From Allomyces macrogynus ATCC 38327 (lineage: Eukaryota > Blastocladiomycota > Blastocladiomycetes > Blastocladiales > Blastocladiaceae): 29,132 bases of DNA. The stretch's first letter is position 1, and every line of letters begins with the position of its first letter. The stretch covers positions 610,766-639,897 of the forward strand of contig GG745344.1 in NCBI GenBank assembly GCA_000151295.1, given 5' to 3'. The notes under the pieces are model-generated. The model was not told the DNA's origin and made no database searches. It saw only the letters and a list, made by a program, of their open reading frames with translations. A program made the translations under genes and the position numbers. Shown here piece by piece: positions 11,408-21,185 of this stretch.

Positions 11408-14400
11408 TCAAACATGCACAACGACCGGCGGCACGTCCACGTCCTCGCCGTCCGTGTCCGAGCACGTCACTTCAATCACGACCGTCTTAGCGTGCTCTGG
11501 GATCGGCTTGCGCGTGCCCACCTCAACCAACTCGCGCAATGGCATTTGGCGACGCGGCCCGGCCTTGTCAGGCGCCATGAAGAAACTGTAGAGCATGGCG
11601 ACGCCCGATGACGCCATAGTAATCTCGAGCCCGTGCTTGCTCTCGAACTCGTCCATGAGCTCCTGCAGGGTCATGGTGCCTGGCACATTGAACCGGTCCC
11701 AGAGCGTGAACTTGGTCTCGCCATACTGCATGGTCGGCGCGGCCACGGGTTCCGAGAACCCGAGGAACGGCAGTGCCAGGTTGACGAACCCGTTCTTGAA
11801 GTCCTCGAGCGGGTGCGCGCCGTCGAGCACCTTGTAGAGCTCGAGCGTGACGAGCCCCGCGACCACGGCCGTCGTCGTGGCAATCGCGGGAATGATCTTG
11901 CCGGCAATCCACTTGGTTTTGTGCCGGTCGGCGGGCGCTATCGCGTAGTTGGCCGCGCGCAGGTTCGAGCACGCCGTGATAAAGTCAATGTGATGGTTGC
12001 TGTCGTCGTCCTTTTCGAAATCGGCCGGCGTCATGCGGAACGCGCCGATCTTGGCCGGGTCCGGCAGGTGCTCGGCGACGCTCATCAGCTCGGTGGCCTC
12101 GACGTTGCCGCCCGCATCGTCGCTGTCGTCGACGGCAATCTTGACGCCGTCCTGCGGAACAAACTCGGGCACCTCGACATTCGCCACGAGCGTGCGCCAC
12201 GCGGCCACGTCGGCCGTCTTGGGCGCGTCGATGCCGTAGTTGAACGCATGCAGGTAGGCGGCGTGCACAATGTACTCCATGTGCAGCGGGTCGGCCGCGT
12301 CGAACGTGAGCGGCTTGGGCGCGCGCTTCGGACCCGACCAGAACGGCTGGCCGGTCGACGTGACGGCGTCGACGGGGAAGTTGTGCAGTAGCTGCAGGAC
12401 GGGTTGCACAAACTGCAGCTCGAAGCGGTGCCGCGCCCACACGAGACAGTCGTTGAAGCTCGCAGGCCGGTCAGCAGTCAGTGCTGTCTCGACACTGACG
12501 AGCGTCTCCTTGGCATTGGCCGTGGTCTTGAGCGCCGTCTCGACAAACTGGTCCTTGTCGTCAAGGAACGCGTTCACGTTCTCGGCGGTCGTGCGGAACA
12601 GACCCTCAAACACGTCGCGCGCCCACTGGATCGTGTGCTCGATCTGGTTCGGGAAATTCTTGAGCGTGCACATCGGGATCGACTTCTCGGGCGGGTCCTG
12701 CGACGACGAGTACGACTCGGTCAGGTGCGGCAAGACGACCTGCGTGTTCCCCTTGGTCCCGAGCGTGCCCGACTCGAGCAACGGCTTCTCGTAGAACACG
12801 CAGCGCGAGTCCATGTACCGCCGCGCAGCCACATTATCGAGCGCATTGATCACGCCGTCAATCGAGGCCCAAAACTCGTCATTGAACTGCGCCTCGGTCT
12901 CGGGCCCGACGCGGTCGGTCGCCGCCGTCATGTGCCCGACCAAGTCTGGATTCATGCGCTGCACGGCGGCCGCGGCCGTCACGGCCTTGAGCTTGGTCAC
13001 GTCCCAGGGGCGGAACAGGAACTGCCGGTTCAGATTCGATTTCTCGATCGAGTCCATATCGGTCACGGTAATGTGGCCGTTTGCGCCCGTGCCGACCCCC
13101 GACAGTGCCAGGTTCTTGAGCAATTCGCACCCAATCGCGCCGGACCCGACAACCAGCTCGCGCGCGTTGCGCAGCTTGTCGACAAACGCCGACCCAACGA
13201 CCGCGCGCAGACCGTCGTACCGCGACCCTTGCGGCGCGCACGAGGTCTCGGTGAGCGACGCATGGTCAGTCGGCATCGCCTCGAACGCGTCCAGGTACAG
13301 CCACTGCTGGATCGGGTGGAACTTGCCCGAACACGCCTTGAGCACCTCCTGCGCGACGATCCCGCCGAGGACGGCGGCCATCGGGTTCATGTCGCCCGCC
13401 GCCTGCATGGCAAGGTCGCGGACCAGGTCGTCGTTGATAATGACTGGCGGATCCATGGTCTTGGCCACGTCGTGGGCGAGCGCCACGACCGCGCCGGCAT
13501 CTTCAGCGTTGCGCGGGCGCGGCGCGCGGCCGTGCTTCTCAATAAACTGCGCGATCGCGACAAACCCAGCGTGCAAACTCGGCGGCGCATCAAACTTGGC
13601 GTAATCCGCGACCAAAAACTCGGGCTTCTTGACGGCCTCATCGAGACTCGCAAAATGCAGCGTCTGCGGGACCTTGACCTGCGTGAACGTGCCGCCGCGC
13701 ACGTACGTGCCGAGCTCGGCCACGTCGCCAATCGAGAACGAGTAAGGCCCGAGCACCTTGACGCTGCGCGCGGGCGCTCCATTCAGCGCCTCCATCCCGA
13801 CGACTTCCGTGAACGTGACCATATCCCCGTCCTCGAGTCCGTGCCGCGACTCGTCGAGACAGGTCACGACGCCCTCCTCGTCAATCGCAGCCACCATGCC
13901 CGTGACGGGCTGCTCGCCGTTCACGTCAAGGCACTCCCAGTCGTCGCCAAAGTCGCAGAAAACCATGCCCGCGAGCCCGCGCGTGTCGGCGGCAATGTAC
14001 TTGGCGCCATGCGTGCGCGTGTAGGAGTTGAGCGCGCGGAGCTGCGACCACGGCAAGACGCCGGACGTGCACACGATCACCTGGTACCGAGCGAGCGTGG
14101 CCGTGTCGATGGCAAGCGGCGCGGGGAGGACCGAGACGGGCACATAGGCGTTGAGCTCGGCGAGTTTCGGGTGCGTCGTGGCGTCGCGCGGCTTGCCAAG
14201 GTCGTCCTCGGTGAGGAAGAACTAGTGTTGGGCGCAGAGTGAGACCGTTGGCCGTGTCATAGCACGGTGCTTCGTATCGGCGCGCAATGCATGCATACCT
14301 GCGAAGACAAGTCGGCAATCTGGACGGGCTCCGGGTCGTAGATCGTGACACTCTTGACACCGGCCAGGATCACGTTCTTGGCTAGACGGGTCGTGCACGG

Positions 14401-14815
14401 TCAGGACACACCAGCCGTTGCACGGCGCAGCGAGCTCGCCAAGGACGTACCAATCTCCACGCCGAGCCCCTTCATCCCAATCACGAGCACGTTCGACGTG
14501 GCCATCTTCTTCATTGCGTCGAGCCCGAGCGCGTAACTACGCACGGCCACGCAGATACCGTCAGCCGTTCCGCTTCCCCACCTTTTGCATCCCATTCCAC
14601 GCGTACATTTGCCGTGAGTACAGGCCCTCATCAATCGTCGGCTCGGCATCCCCACCCCCAGCGGCCGCCGCCTGCTCGCCAGTCGCAGGTGCAGCGCGCG
14701 AGGAGGCGGCGGCACCGGCACTGGTGCGCCGGCCAATGCCAAACAGGTCGAGGAGGCCGCGACTGCGCGGGGCCTTGTCGCCACCGCTGGCAGACCGGAA
14801 CAGGCGGAATTTCAT
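11408..14815 (-). CDS. UBA1: Ubiquitin-activating enzyme E1
   Basis: Four exons (14815-14607, 14536-14451, 14381-14299, 14221-11408) join in phase to 1063 residues, close to yeast Uba1 (1024). E1 adenylates the ubiquitin C-terminus with ATP, takes it as a thioester on Cys and passes it to E2 enzymes, in cytosol and nucleus. The inactive adenylation half begins with [14 protein letters not shown] and [19 protein letters not shown]. The active half has [19 protein letters not shown], then [18 protein letters not shown]. The catalytic Cys is Cys644 in [20 protein letters not shown]. The ubiquitin-fold domain, which recruits E2, ends the protein. Introns 70, 69 and 77 nt (GTACGC, GTACGT, GTATGC donors) sit only in the first 130 codons. 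The first 58 or so residues are a basic, Ala/Gly-rich extension. The ATG at 14815 is the first in-frame ATG upstream of the conserved start. Confidence 0.97.
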
Positions 14816-15270
14816 GATGGGGTCGAGTTGATGGCGAGTTGATCCAAGTGGGCGTCGAGACGCGCAGGGCGCCTGGTGCTGGGCGGATTGCTGGGACTGG
14901 CCGGCGCGGGTCGGTGCGCGTCGGTGGCCGAGACTGAATCGCAGGCGGCGGCGCGAGCGGGCCAAGGTGGAGGTGTGTTGGAGAGACTGGTTCTTGGGTC
15001 TCGACCCTGGCGTGGCTCGAGGTTGGTGTGGCGTGCACCTTGAGCAACGTTTTCTGACCAATCAGCCAAATCGAGCTGGCCACCAACCCAACAACGAATT
15101 TGACGAGTGCATCGAAAAGCGCGAGAGACAGGATCAAAATGAGGATCAAAATGAGAACACACTCATGTATTCCTTTCCGACACCATCGTTCCGTTCAAGG
15201 CAGACACCGACGAAAACGACGGCAGCAGCGGGTGAAGGGGATGCACGACGCGTGCGCAATTCAAGGACGC
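14816..15270. other. Intergenic region between uS8 stop and UBA1 start
   Basis: About 455 bases containing the uS8 3' UTR and the UBA1 promoter and leader. The frame continuing upstream of the UBA1 ATG stays open to about 15061 but has no conserved content. Repeated ATGAGGATCAAAATGAGA-like units occur at about 15130-15155. Nothing else was recognised. Confidence 0.55.
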
Positions 15271-15744
15271 TCAGTAGAAGAAGCCGAGGATCTTGCCACC
15301 AGTGCGCTTGCGACGGGCCTCCTCGTGGTCCATGATGCCTACAGTGGAGAAGCGAGAAATCGTGAACACTCTGCATCGAGAACTGACAGCAACGGAAAAA
15401 AAAGCAAGCCGATACGAACCGGCCGACGTCGTGAAGACAATGTAACCAAACTGACGCGATGGCAGGAGGTTGTTGACCCACTGCTCAATCTCGCCGAGCT
15501 TGACGTTGAAGCGGGGCGAGATGACACCGCACTTGTTGACGCGGCCAATCAGCTGGATGACCAGCTTGCCCGAACGGTGGTCGTCGACAATGTCGATGTC
15601 GCCAATGTAGCCGTGCTTCTGCATGACCGACAGGAACTTCACAACCACCTTCGACGACGGGCGCACCAGCACCTGGCGCTTGCCGCGGCGCTCGGCGTTG
15701 ACAATCGCGTTGAGGCAGTCGTTGAGGACGGAGATGCGGACCAT
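15271..15744 (-). CDS. RPS22: 40S ribosomal protein uS8 (Rps22/S15A)
   Basis: Exons 15744-15420 and 15338-15271 encode 130 residues, the exact length of yeast Rps22. The intron (81 nt, GTTCGT...TGTAG) splits the Gly codon of [15 protein letters not shown]. Diagnostic stretches are [40 protein letters not shown] and the end GGKILGFFY. uS8 binds the central domain of 18S rRNA and is needed for small-subunit assembly. Translation through the intron would replace the conserved C-terminus with an insertion, so splicing is certain. The intron has a T8 tract and no clear CTGAC branch site, unlike most introns here. The start lies in ACCATGG, a strong context. Confidence 0.98.
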   Translation of the reverse strand: MVRISVLNDCLNAIVNAERRGKRQVLVRPSSKVVVKFLSVMQKHGYIGDIDIVDDHRSGKLVIQLIGRVNKCGVISPRFNVKLGEIEQWVNNLLPSRQFGYIVFTTSAGSYRLAFFSVAVSSRCRVFTISRFSTVGIMDHEEARRKRTGGKILGFFY

Positions 15745-16721
15745 GGTGACGGGTCTGGGAGAGCTTCTACCTGCACCGATGAGGGAGCGAGTAGAGCGGA
15801 CGGTAAGTTTGAGCGAGGAATTCCCAGAGAAAGTGTCGGTTCTGGCCGCTCCACTCGGCGGTCACCCACCACGCCGTTACCGCCAAAGCAGATCCAGCGA
15901 AGCGAGCTCCCGCCCGCCCGTGGCAGTCGAACCCAACGGAGGCACTCACGCAAGCGCGAGCGCACACACGAGTGGTCGACGACAAATTTGGCCAGAGGTG
16001 CGATTTTCTCGGGCACACAACCGCACCACCTCAAAATGAACCATGTCAACACTGGCCAGCACTCCACAGCCATCGCAATTTACATAGCGACCTGTCGGAA
16101 GCACGGTTTGCGCAAAATAGCCCATAGAGGGGTGGGAAGTGGCAGGGTGACGGGGGTAAGCACGGCGGTCCATCCGTTGCGCAGCATGCTTTTCCCCGTC
16201 ACCAAACGAGCACGATCCAATCGGCAAGCGGCTGCATGCCGCATGGAGTCGGGGTGCGCGCGAGCGGGTGGAGGGCACAGAATTGCGACATGATTTTGGA
16301 TTGATTGCAGCTGGTCGGTACCGACCTCGAAGGCTTGAGGATGTCGAAGTCGGAGAGGGTGAGCAGGCCAGGTTGAGCACAACAACGTTGAACTGCGGTT
16401 GGACAATCGCGAGCGATGGATATGACAGAGGCGTTGATTTTCGGCGCCAAAAAGGCTCCACGTCCCGGGTTCGAACCCCAATGGCGTCGTTCCTTTTCCA
16501 TTTGACGAGTGCGGCGCGTTTTCGCTTGCCGCTCCGACCCTGCCGAGGTTGCCGACTTTGCCAAAACGCGACGGAGCTCTCAGCGACGAACAACCTACAC
16601 CAAGAAAGCACCAGCAGCAATCCATTTCCGACGCTCTCTCTCTCCCCCTGTAGCCTCCACCAGCTTCCTCGAGCCGACCAGCTTCCTCGAGCCGACCAGC
16701 TTCCGCCAACACCGACTCCCA
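15745..16721. other. Divergent promoter region, uS8 and TMEM254-like copy A
   Basis: Roughly 980 bases separate the uS8 start (-) from the first plausible ATG of the TMEM254-like gene (+). From about 16450 on it is related to the sequence upstream of copy B, so it belongs to the tandem duplication. It holds the motif TCCACGTC-N4-GTTCGAACC at 16457-16477 and a short tandem repeat near 16661. No other gene was seen. Confidence 0.55.
16661..16706 (+). repeat. 18-bp direct tandem repeat, 2.5 copies
   Basis: The unit CAGCTTCCTCGAGCCGAC occurs at 16661-16678 and 16679-16696, followed by a partial third copy. It lies just upstream of the TMEM254-like copy A and is absent from the matching place in copy B. 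Confidence 0.9.
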
Positions 16722-17257
16722 ATGGCACGCCCGACCGACCCATACCCATTCCTCTCCGCCCCCGGCTGCCCTGACCCGCGCGACCGACCCGTAGTCTCCC
16801 CCTTCGCACGCGCACCCACTCGCCTACCTCCTCGTCGGCTGCCTCTTCCCCGTCCTGACCTACGTGAGCCACGCACCGACGGTTCCGCCTTCGCTTGCGT
16901 GGATTCCGCGCGAGACCGCACAACAGCTCTGGTGGGGCGTCGTCTTGCTGCACCTGGCCGAGGCCGCGGTCGCAACCGTGATTGCCGCCAATCGCCGATA
17001 CCGGTACGTTTGAGCGCACGCGTGTCGAGCCAAGGTGGAGGAGCGAGGACTGACGCATTTGGGTCGATATTGATAGGGCGGCAGACGTGGCCAAGTGGTT
17101 CATTGGCGTGCTGGTTATGGGCGGGTTCGTGCTCAACCAGCTGTTCCTTGGGCCGCAGCCGACGGCTGTGGTGCGGCCGGACAAGGCAGAGGTCGCGCCG
17201 GCAGCAAGCGGGGGTGCGGCCAAGCAGAGCAAGAAGGGGAAGAAGAAGGCGCAATAA
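16722..17257 (+). CDS. TMEM254/DUF4499-like small membrane protein, copy A
   Basis: The secure part is 16795-17003 joined to 17077-17257 (intron 73 nt, GTACGT...GATAG, branch CTGAC). It has three hydrophobic segments: LAYLLVGCLFPVLTYV, LWWGVVLLHLAEAAVATVIA and AKWFIGVLVMGGFVLNQLFL. The LHLAEA motif and layout fit the TMEM254/DUF4499 family, whose function is unknown. The Lys-rich tail ends KKAQ, which fits the KKXX dilysine signal for return to the ER. The start is not solved. In the frame of the body a TAG stands at 16792-16794, directly before the coding block. The ATG at 16722 (MARPTDPYPFLSAPG) looks right for an N-terminus but is in another frame, and no GT lies between it and that TAG. 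The TAG may be the end of an intron, since CTGAC stands about 20 bases before it. Confidence 0.78.
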
Positions 17258-17681
17258 TTGCGGCGCGAATGGAGAAATATATAGATGCAGATTGCTCTCA
17301 CGTCCTGACGGCCCACTGGTGAGCCCTTGGCAGGTGCGCAGCACGACAATACACGTCGGTCGTCAATTTCATCGAGCCACCGCACCGAGTAGGTCCACGT
17401 CTTAAGTTCGAACCACACCGGCCTCGACCATTTCATGGCCGCTCACCTTCTTTCCGCACTCCCTGCGCGCTCAGCCCAACGCGAACTTGCTGCTTTGTCG
17501 TGCCGACCGAATCGAGCTTTCCGACGCTCTGCTCTCTCCCTTTGACGACGCCGACCCTCGGAGTCCCCACACCGCACCTCGATCATCATCGCACGTATCA
17601 ACCCGACCTCGCATACTTCTCCACCCCTCCCCCCCCCTCCTCCCCGACCACCCGGACTGACCCGCACCACCCCCTCCCAAG

Positions 17682-18128
17682 TCACGTCCCCCAAAGCACG
17701 CTCCCCCACTCGCCTACCTCGTCACGGCCGGCGTGTTCCCCGTCTTGACCTACGTGGCGCACGCGTCCACGGTCCCAGCCTCGCTCGCGTGGATTCCGCG
17801 CAGAGCCGCACATAAGATTTGGTGGGGACTGGCGCTGGTGCACCTGGCCGAGGCCTCGGTCGCGGCCGTCGTTACCGTACGCCGTCGATACCGGTACGTA
17901 AATTGGGTTGCAAATGGACCGAGCGGAGTTGCACTCACCGAGTCGAGCGAGACCGGCTGACGCGGAGGCGCGCGATCGATGTATTTACATAGGGCGGCGG
18001 ACGTGGCCAAGTGGTTCGTTGGCACGTTGACGATGGGCGTGTTCGTGCTCCGCCAGCTGTTCATTGAGCCGCGGAAGCTCAAGTCGGCGGCCGAGCCGGG
18101 CAAGCAGGACGAAAAGAAGGCGCAATAA
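17682..18128 (+). CDS. TMEM254/DUF4499-like small membrane protein, copy B (start unresolved)
   Basis: Exons 17682-17893 and 17993-18128 with the intron (99 nt, GTACGT...CATAG) at the same codon as copy A. The body reads LAYLVTAGVFPVLTYVAHAS, WIPRRAAHKIWWGLALVHLA and AADVAKWFVGTLTMGVFVLR, so the three hydrophobic segments and the LAEA motif persist. The tail is shorter and less Lys-rich than copy A but again ends KKAQ. Most differences from copy A are conservative, which argues for a working gene. No in-frame ATG precedes the body: a TGA lies in frame at 17658-17660, and the position matching the copy A ATG reads ATC. A splice acceptor (CTGAC, then CCCAAG) ends at 17681, so a first exon may lie upstream. 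It may also be a pseudogene that has lost its start. Confidence 0.7.
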
Positions 18129-18310
18129 GCGTAGCGGAGATGGTGAAATTGTAGACAGCATGTCGCGCGTTGCATTCACGCCTCGTCGGCCCCATTCCGA
18201 TGCATCGCGGCGCAAAATCATATCATGACGTCTGTATTACTAGGATCAAAATCCAAATGCAAAAAAGACCGCGTCCGCTGGCGCGTTCCACCGCGTTCCA
18301 TCCATCCATT

Positions 18311-19510
18311 TCACTTGCTCCCCTTGATGAGCCCCTGCGCGACCGCAACCTCGGCATTCAAAATCGAGCTGCCCGCGGCGCCCAGAATCGTGTTATGCGT
18401 GAGCGCGACAAACTTGAGGTCGAACAGATTACACTTGCGCACGCGGCCAACCGAGACCGTCATGCCCTTGCCACGCTCGCGGTCGAGCCTCGGCTGGGGG
18501 CGGTCGGCTTCGTCGGCCACCCGGATCGCACCCACCCCATGCGGGAAACTCGGGCACCGCGACCACACTTCCTCGCCCGGCGGCGGGACGTACGCGCGCA
18601 GTGCCGCCATCGCGGCCTCGGGCTCGACTTTCGCCGAGTCGCGGAACGAGACGGAGACGGCGAGCGTGTGGCCATCGAGGACCGGCACGCGGTTACACGC
18701 GGCAGCGATGAGCAGCTCGGCGTCCGCGACGCGCGCGCCCTCGATGGTGCCCAAGATCTTGCGCGGTTCCGTCTCGAGTTTCTCCTCCTCGCCGGAAATC
18801 AGCGGCACGACATTGTCAAACACGTCGAGGACGGGCAACCCCGGGTACCCGGCACCCGACACGGCCTGCATGGTCGTGACGTGCACTTTGGTCGCGGGCC
18901 CGAAAACGGCCTGGAGCGCGCGCAGAACGACCACGAGGCCCGTCGTCGAGCAGTTGGAGTTGGTCACGATACACCCGCCATCGACAAACAGTTCCGGGTC
19001 AATGTAATCGGCGGCGTGGCCGTCGGGCGCCTCGGCGAGTAGTTCCTGCACCCACATTTGCGCGCCTTGTGCGCGCTGTGCGGCGATGAGCGGGGCCAAA
19101 TGTTCGGCATTGGCCGTGGGCACAACCAGCGGCACGTTCGGGTGCATGCGGAAGTTTTTCGCGTTGGAGAAGACGGCGAGCCCCGCTGCCGCGCACGCCG
19201 CCTCGATACTGCCGGCGACGCTCGCATCGAGCCCGGAGAAGACGACATCACACTCGAGCAGCCGCGATTCCTTGGTGACCGAGCACGAGTCGACGACTTG
19301 GTCGGCAACCGACGCGGGCATCGGCGTCGCGAGCTTCCACTTGGTCGCGGCACGGTAGGACTTGCCGGCCGACCGCGACGACGCGCACAGAGCGTGCAGG
19401 ACAAAGTACGGGTGCAAGGCGAGCAGGGCGACGAAGCGCTGCCCGACGGTGCCCGTCGCGCCAAGAATGCCAACCTTAAGCTTGGGCTGGTCGCTGTTGT
19501 TGCTGGACAT
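18311..19510 (-). CDS. HOM2: Aspartate-semialdehyde dehydrogenase
   Basis: A single exon of 399 residues. The enzyme reduces aspartyl phosphate with NADPH to aspartate semialdehyde, leading to homoserine, threonine, methionine and isoleucine. The N-terminal NADP site is LGATGTVGQRFVALLALHPYF. SSRSAGKSY, FSGLDASVAG and SNAKNFRM follow. The active-site Cys is Cys187 in SNCSTTGL. Further conserved pieces are QAVSGAGYPGLPVLDVFDN, CNRVPVLDGHT, RPQPRLDRERGKGM and LTHNTILGAAGSS. These mark the archaeal/fungal type. It is about 30 residues longer than yeast Hom2 (365), because of an insertion just before the catalytic Cys (WVQELLAEAPDGHAADYIDP). The ATG at 19510 is chosen because conserved sequence starts 12 residues later; the open frame upstream has no family similarity. 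Confidence 0.97.
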   Translation of the reverse strand: MSSNNSDQPKLKVGILGATGTVGQRFVALLALHPYFVLHALCASSRSAGKSYRAATKWKLATPMPASVADQVVDSCSVTKESRLLECDVVFSGLDASVAGSIEAACAAAGLAVFSNAKNFRMHPNVPLVVPTANAEHLAPLIAAQRAQGAQMWVQELLAEAPDGHAADYIDPELFVDGGCIVTNSNCSTTGLVVVLRALQAVFGPATKVHVTTMQAVSGAGYPGLPVLDVFDNVVPLISGEEEKLETEPRKILGTIEGARVADAELLIAAACNRVPVLDGHTLAVSVSFRDSAKVEPEAAMAALRAYVPPPGEEVWSRCPSFPHGVGAIRVADEADRPQPRLDRERGKGMTVSVGRVRKCNLFDLKFVALTHNTILGAAGSSILNAEVAVAQGLIKGSK

Positions 19511-19853
19511 GGTTGCGCAGTGGCTCGATGGTTTGTTGCGATGGTTTGTTGGTGGTTTGACGGGGGGGTCGAGGAGGAGGAAGAGCGAGAACGCGTGCAT
19601 TGCTCGACTTTGGGGCGAGCACAATGAAAAGAGAGCAGAAATGACATGAGTCGCGCTCACGTGTGGCAACTTCAACTTGACTTCACTGTCCGGCGAGCAC
19701 TCGAGAGCAGGACAACGGGAGCAGCAACGGCAGAGAATCGAGAAAGAGGGAAGAATAAATCGTGGCATGTCCATGTACTTACAAAATAACGAACGCCAAA
19801 AGAACGACGAGAGGGAAAGTTAAATACACAATGTCGCGCTCGAGCGGCAACGT
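19511..19853. other. Intergenic region between HOM2 start and ECT1 stop
   Basis: About 340 bases with the promoter of the dehydrogenase gene and the 3' UTR of ECT1. No gene or clear regulatory motif was seen. Confidence 0.5.
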
Positions 19854-21185
19854 CTACTTGTGCCCGTTGGCGGCCTTGAGCGCCTCGGCCTTTGCCGCCT
19901 GTGCAGCGGCCTTGTGCGACTCTGGCAAGTCAAACTCGTCGGCGATCTGCGTCTCCTTGGCAAGCTTGCGTTTTTGCCGCTCCTCGTAGAGCTTGCGCTG
20001 CTCGATGATACGCCAAATAATGTCGTCGGTCGTGAGCTCGCGGCCCGACGCCGGCAGCTTCACGGCAATGCCCATGGCGCGCGGCAGCGCGTACGGATCG
20101 GCACCGTCAATGTCGTGCTCGGGCTTGGCGACCACTACCACGTCCACCTTGTAGACCTTTTCCAGGACTTCCTTGGTCACCTTGAACGGCGCACCAATGA
20201 CGACCTCGTCGACGAACCGGCACGCCAGGACCGACAGCACGCGCTCGTGCAGGTTCATGAGCGGGAAGTTGGACCCTTTAATGGCATTCACCGTCTGGTC
20301 GTCGTGCACGCCGACAAGAAGGTAGTCGCCCTGCGCCTTGGCCGCGCGCAGCAGCTCAATGTGGCCGACGTGGAACAAGTCAAAGTCGCCATCGACATAG
20401 ACGACCTTGTCGCCCGGCATCGGTTCGCGGCCCTCGGAAAACTGCACGATACGGCGCGACGTCGGCAAAAAGTGCGAAATGGTTGTGTAGGGCGCCGACT
20501 TGGACGCGCCCGACGAAAACCCTTCGAGTTCCTCGGACTTGAAGTGCGTGATGGGCGACTGCGCGAGCGACGACCGGCGTTTGTGGTGGTCCTTGGTCAT
20601 GAGCAGCATGCGACCGACAAGCTCGGTCGTCGAAACACCCTGCGTGCGCTTGCACTCGCGGTACCGGTTCGCGTCCTTGACTTCCTGGTAGCAGTCGGTG
20701 CCGTCGGCGAGCGTCGTGATGTCGTCGCCGTGCACGCAGAAATCGCAGTGGAACTTGTCGAGCACCTGCAGCGTCGTGAAGTAGGGCGCGTCGGGCACGA
20801 CGACATCGACCCACTTGCACGCGGCGACGGCCGCGTACCGCTCCTGCTCCTTCATGACGGTTGGGCCCTTGTTGACGAGAATTTCCGCGTCCGAGTGCAC
20901 GCCGACGACGAGAATGTCGGCCATGGCCTTGGCCTGGCGAAGCGCGTTGGCGTGGCCATAGTGCATCATGTCAAAGCACCCGTCGACCCAGACGACCACG
21001 GGCTTGCGCAACTTGCCGTCCGGGCCCGTGACGAGGTCGGTCGGCTTGCGGCCCGACGCGTAGATGGCGCCGTCCTCTGCGACAATGTAGGGCAGCGCGG
21101 GCACGGCGGCCGGGGATGGTGCGGGGGCCGCGGCCGAAGTCGAGAACGGCGTGAGCTGCTGCTGCTGCTGCTGCTTGGCGGCCAT
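19854..21185 (-). CDS. ECT1: Ethanolamine-phosphate cytidylyltransferase
   Basis: A single exon of 443 residues. The enzyme joins CTP and phosphoethanolamine to CDP-ethanolamine, the middle and usually rate-limiting step of the Kennedy pathway to phosphatidylethanolamine, in the cytosol. Two cytidylyltransferase domains are present, as is typical of this enzyme and unlike the choline enzyme. The first has VVWVDGCFDMMHYGHANALR and the signature RTQGVSTTE. The second has VVYVDGDFDLFHVGHIELLR. Both keep HxGH, which binds the CTP phosphates. A short N-terminal tail has six Gln encoded by a CAG repeat and then Ala/Pro-rich sequence. The C-terminus is a charged helix rich in Lys, Glu and Ala. The ATG at 21185 is just before the Gln run; no good start lies further upstream. 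Confidence 0.97.
   Translation of the reverse strand: MAAKQQQQQQLTPFSTSAAAPAPSPAAVPALPYIVAEDGAIYASGRKPTDLVTGPDGKLRKPVVVWVDGCFDMMHYGHANALRQAKAMADILVVGVHSDAEILVNKGPTVMKEQERYAAVAACKWVDVVVPDAPYFTTLQVLDKFHCDFCVHGDDITTLADGTDCYQEVKDANRYRECKRTQGVSTTELVGRMLLMTKDHHKRRSSLAQSPITHFKSEELEGFSSGASKSAPYTTISHFLPTSRRIVQFSEGREPMPGDKVVYVDGDFDLFHVGHIELLRAAKAQGDYLLVGVHDDQTVNAIKGSNFPLMNLHERVLSVLACRFVDEVVIGAPFKVTKEVLEKVYKVDVVVVAKPEHDIDGADPYALPRAMGIAVKLPASGRELTTDDIIWRIIEQRKLYEERQKRKLAKETQIADEFDLPESHKAAAQAAKAEALKAANGHK
21154..21174 (-). repeat. CAG repeat coding for poly-Gln in ECT1
   Basis: CTG repeats on the + strand encode the Gln run at residues 5-10 of the cytidylyltransferase. The tract lies outside the catalytic domains and is likely variable in length. 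Confidence 0.85.

Larger units (their letters stand above)
16450..18185 (+). repeat. Tandem gene duplication of about 0.9 kb
   Basis: Copy A (about 16450-17330) and copy B (about 17390-18185) match in order: an upstream motif, a TTTCCGACGCTCT block (16626, 17518), the membrane-protein exon, an intron at the identical codon, the second exon and part of the 3' flank (AGATGGTGAAATTGTAGA versus GAATGGAGAAATATATAGA). Protein similarity is much higher than flank similarity, so the duplication is not recent and the coding parts have been under constraint. Confidence 0.85.

Noticed and set aside
12404..14242. 612-codon open frame on the + strand opposite UBA1
   Set aside because: It is antisense to a certain gene. 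Strong G/C third-position bias in the real frame leaves few stops on the opposite strand. The product is Arg/His/Leu-rich and without family features. The same applies to 4316-5914 (-), 6631-8205 (+), 15100-16293 (+) and 19860-21614 (+).
16440..16500. tRNA-like T arm (GGGTTCGAACCCC)
   Set aside because: The T stem pairs at only three positions on either strand, and no matching acceptor stem or anticodon arm lies at the right distance. It may be a remnant, but it is not a tRNA gene.
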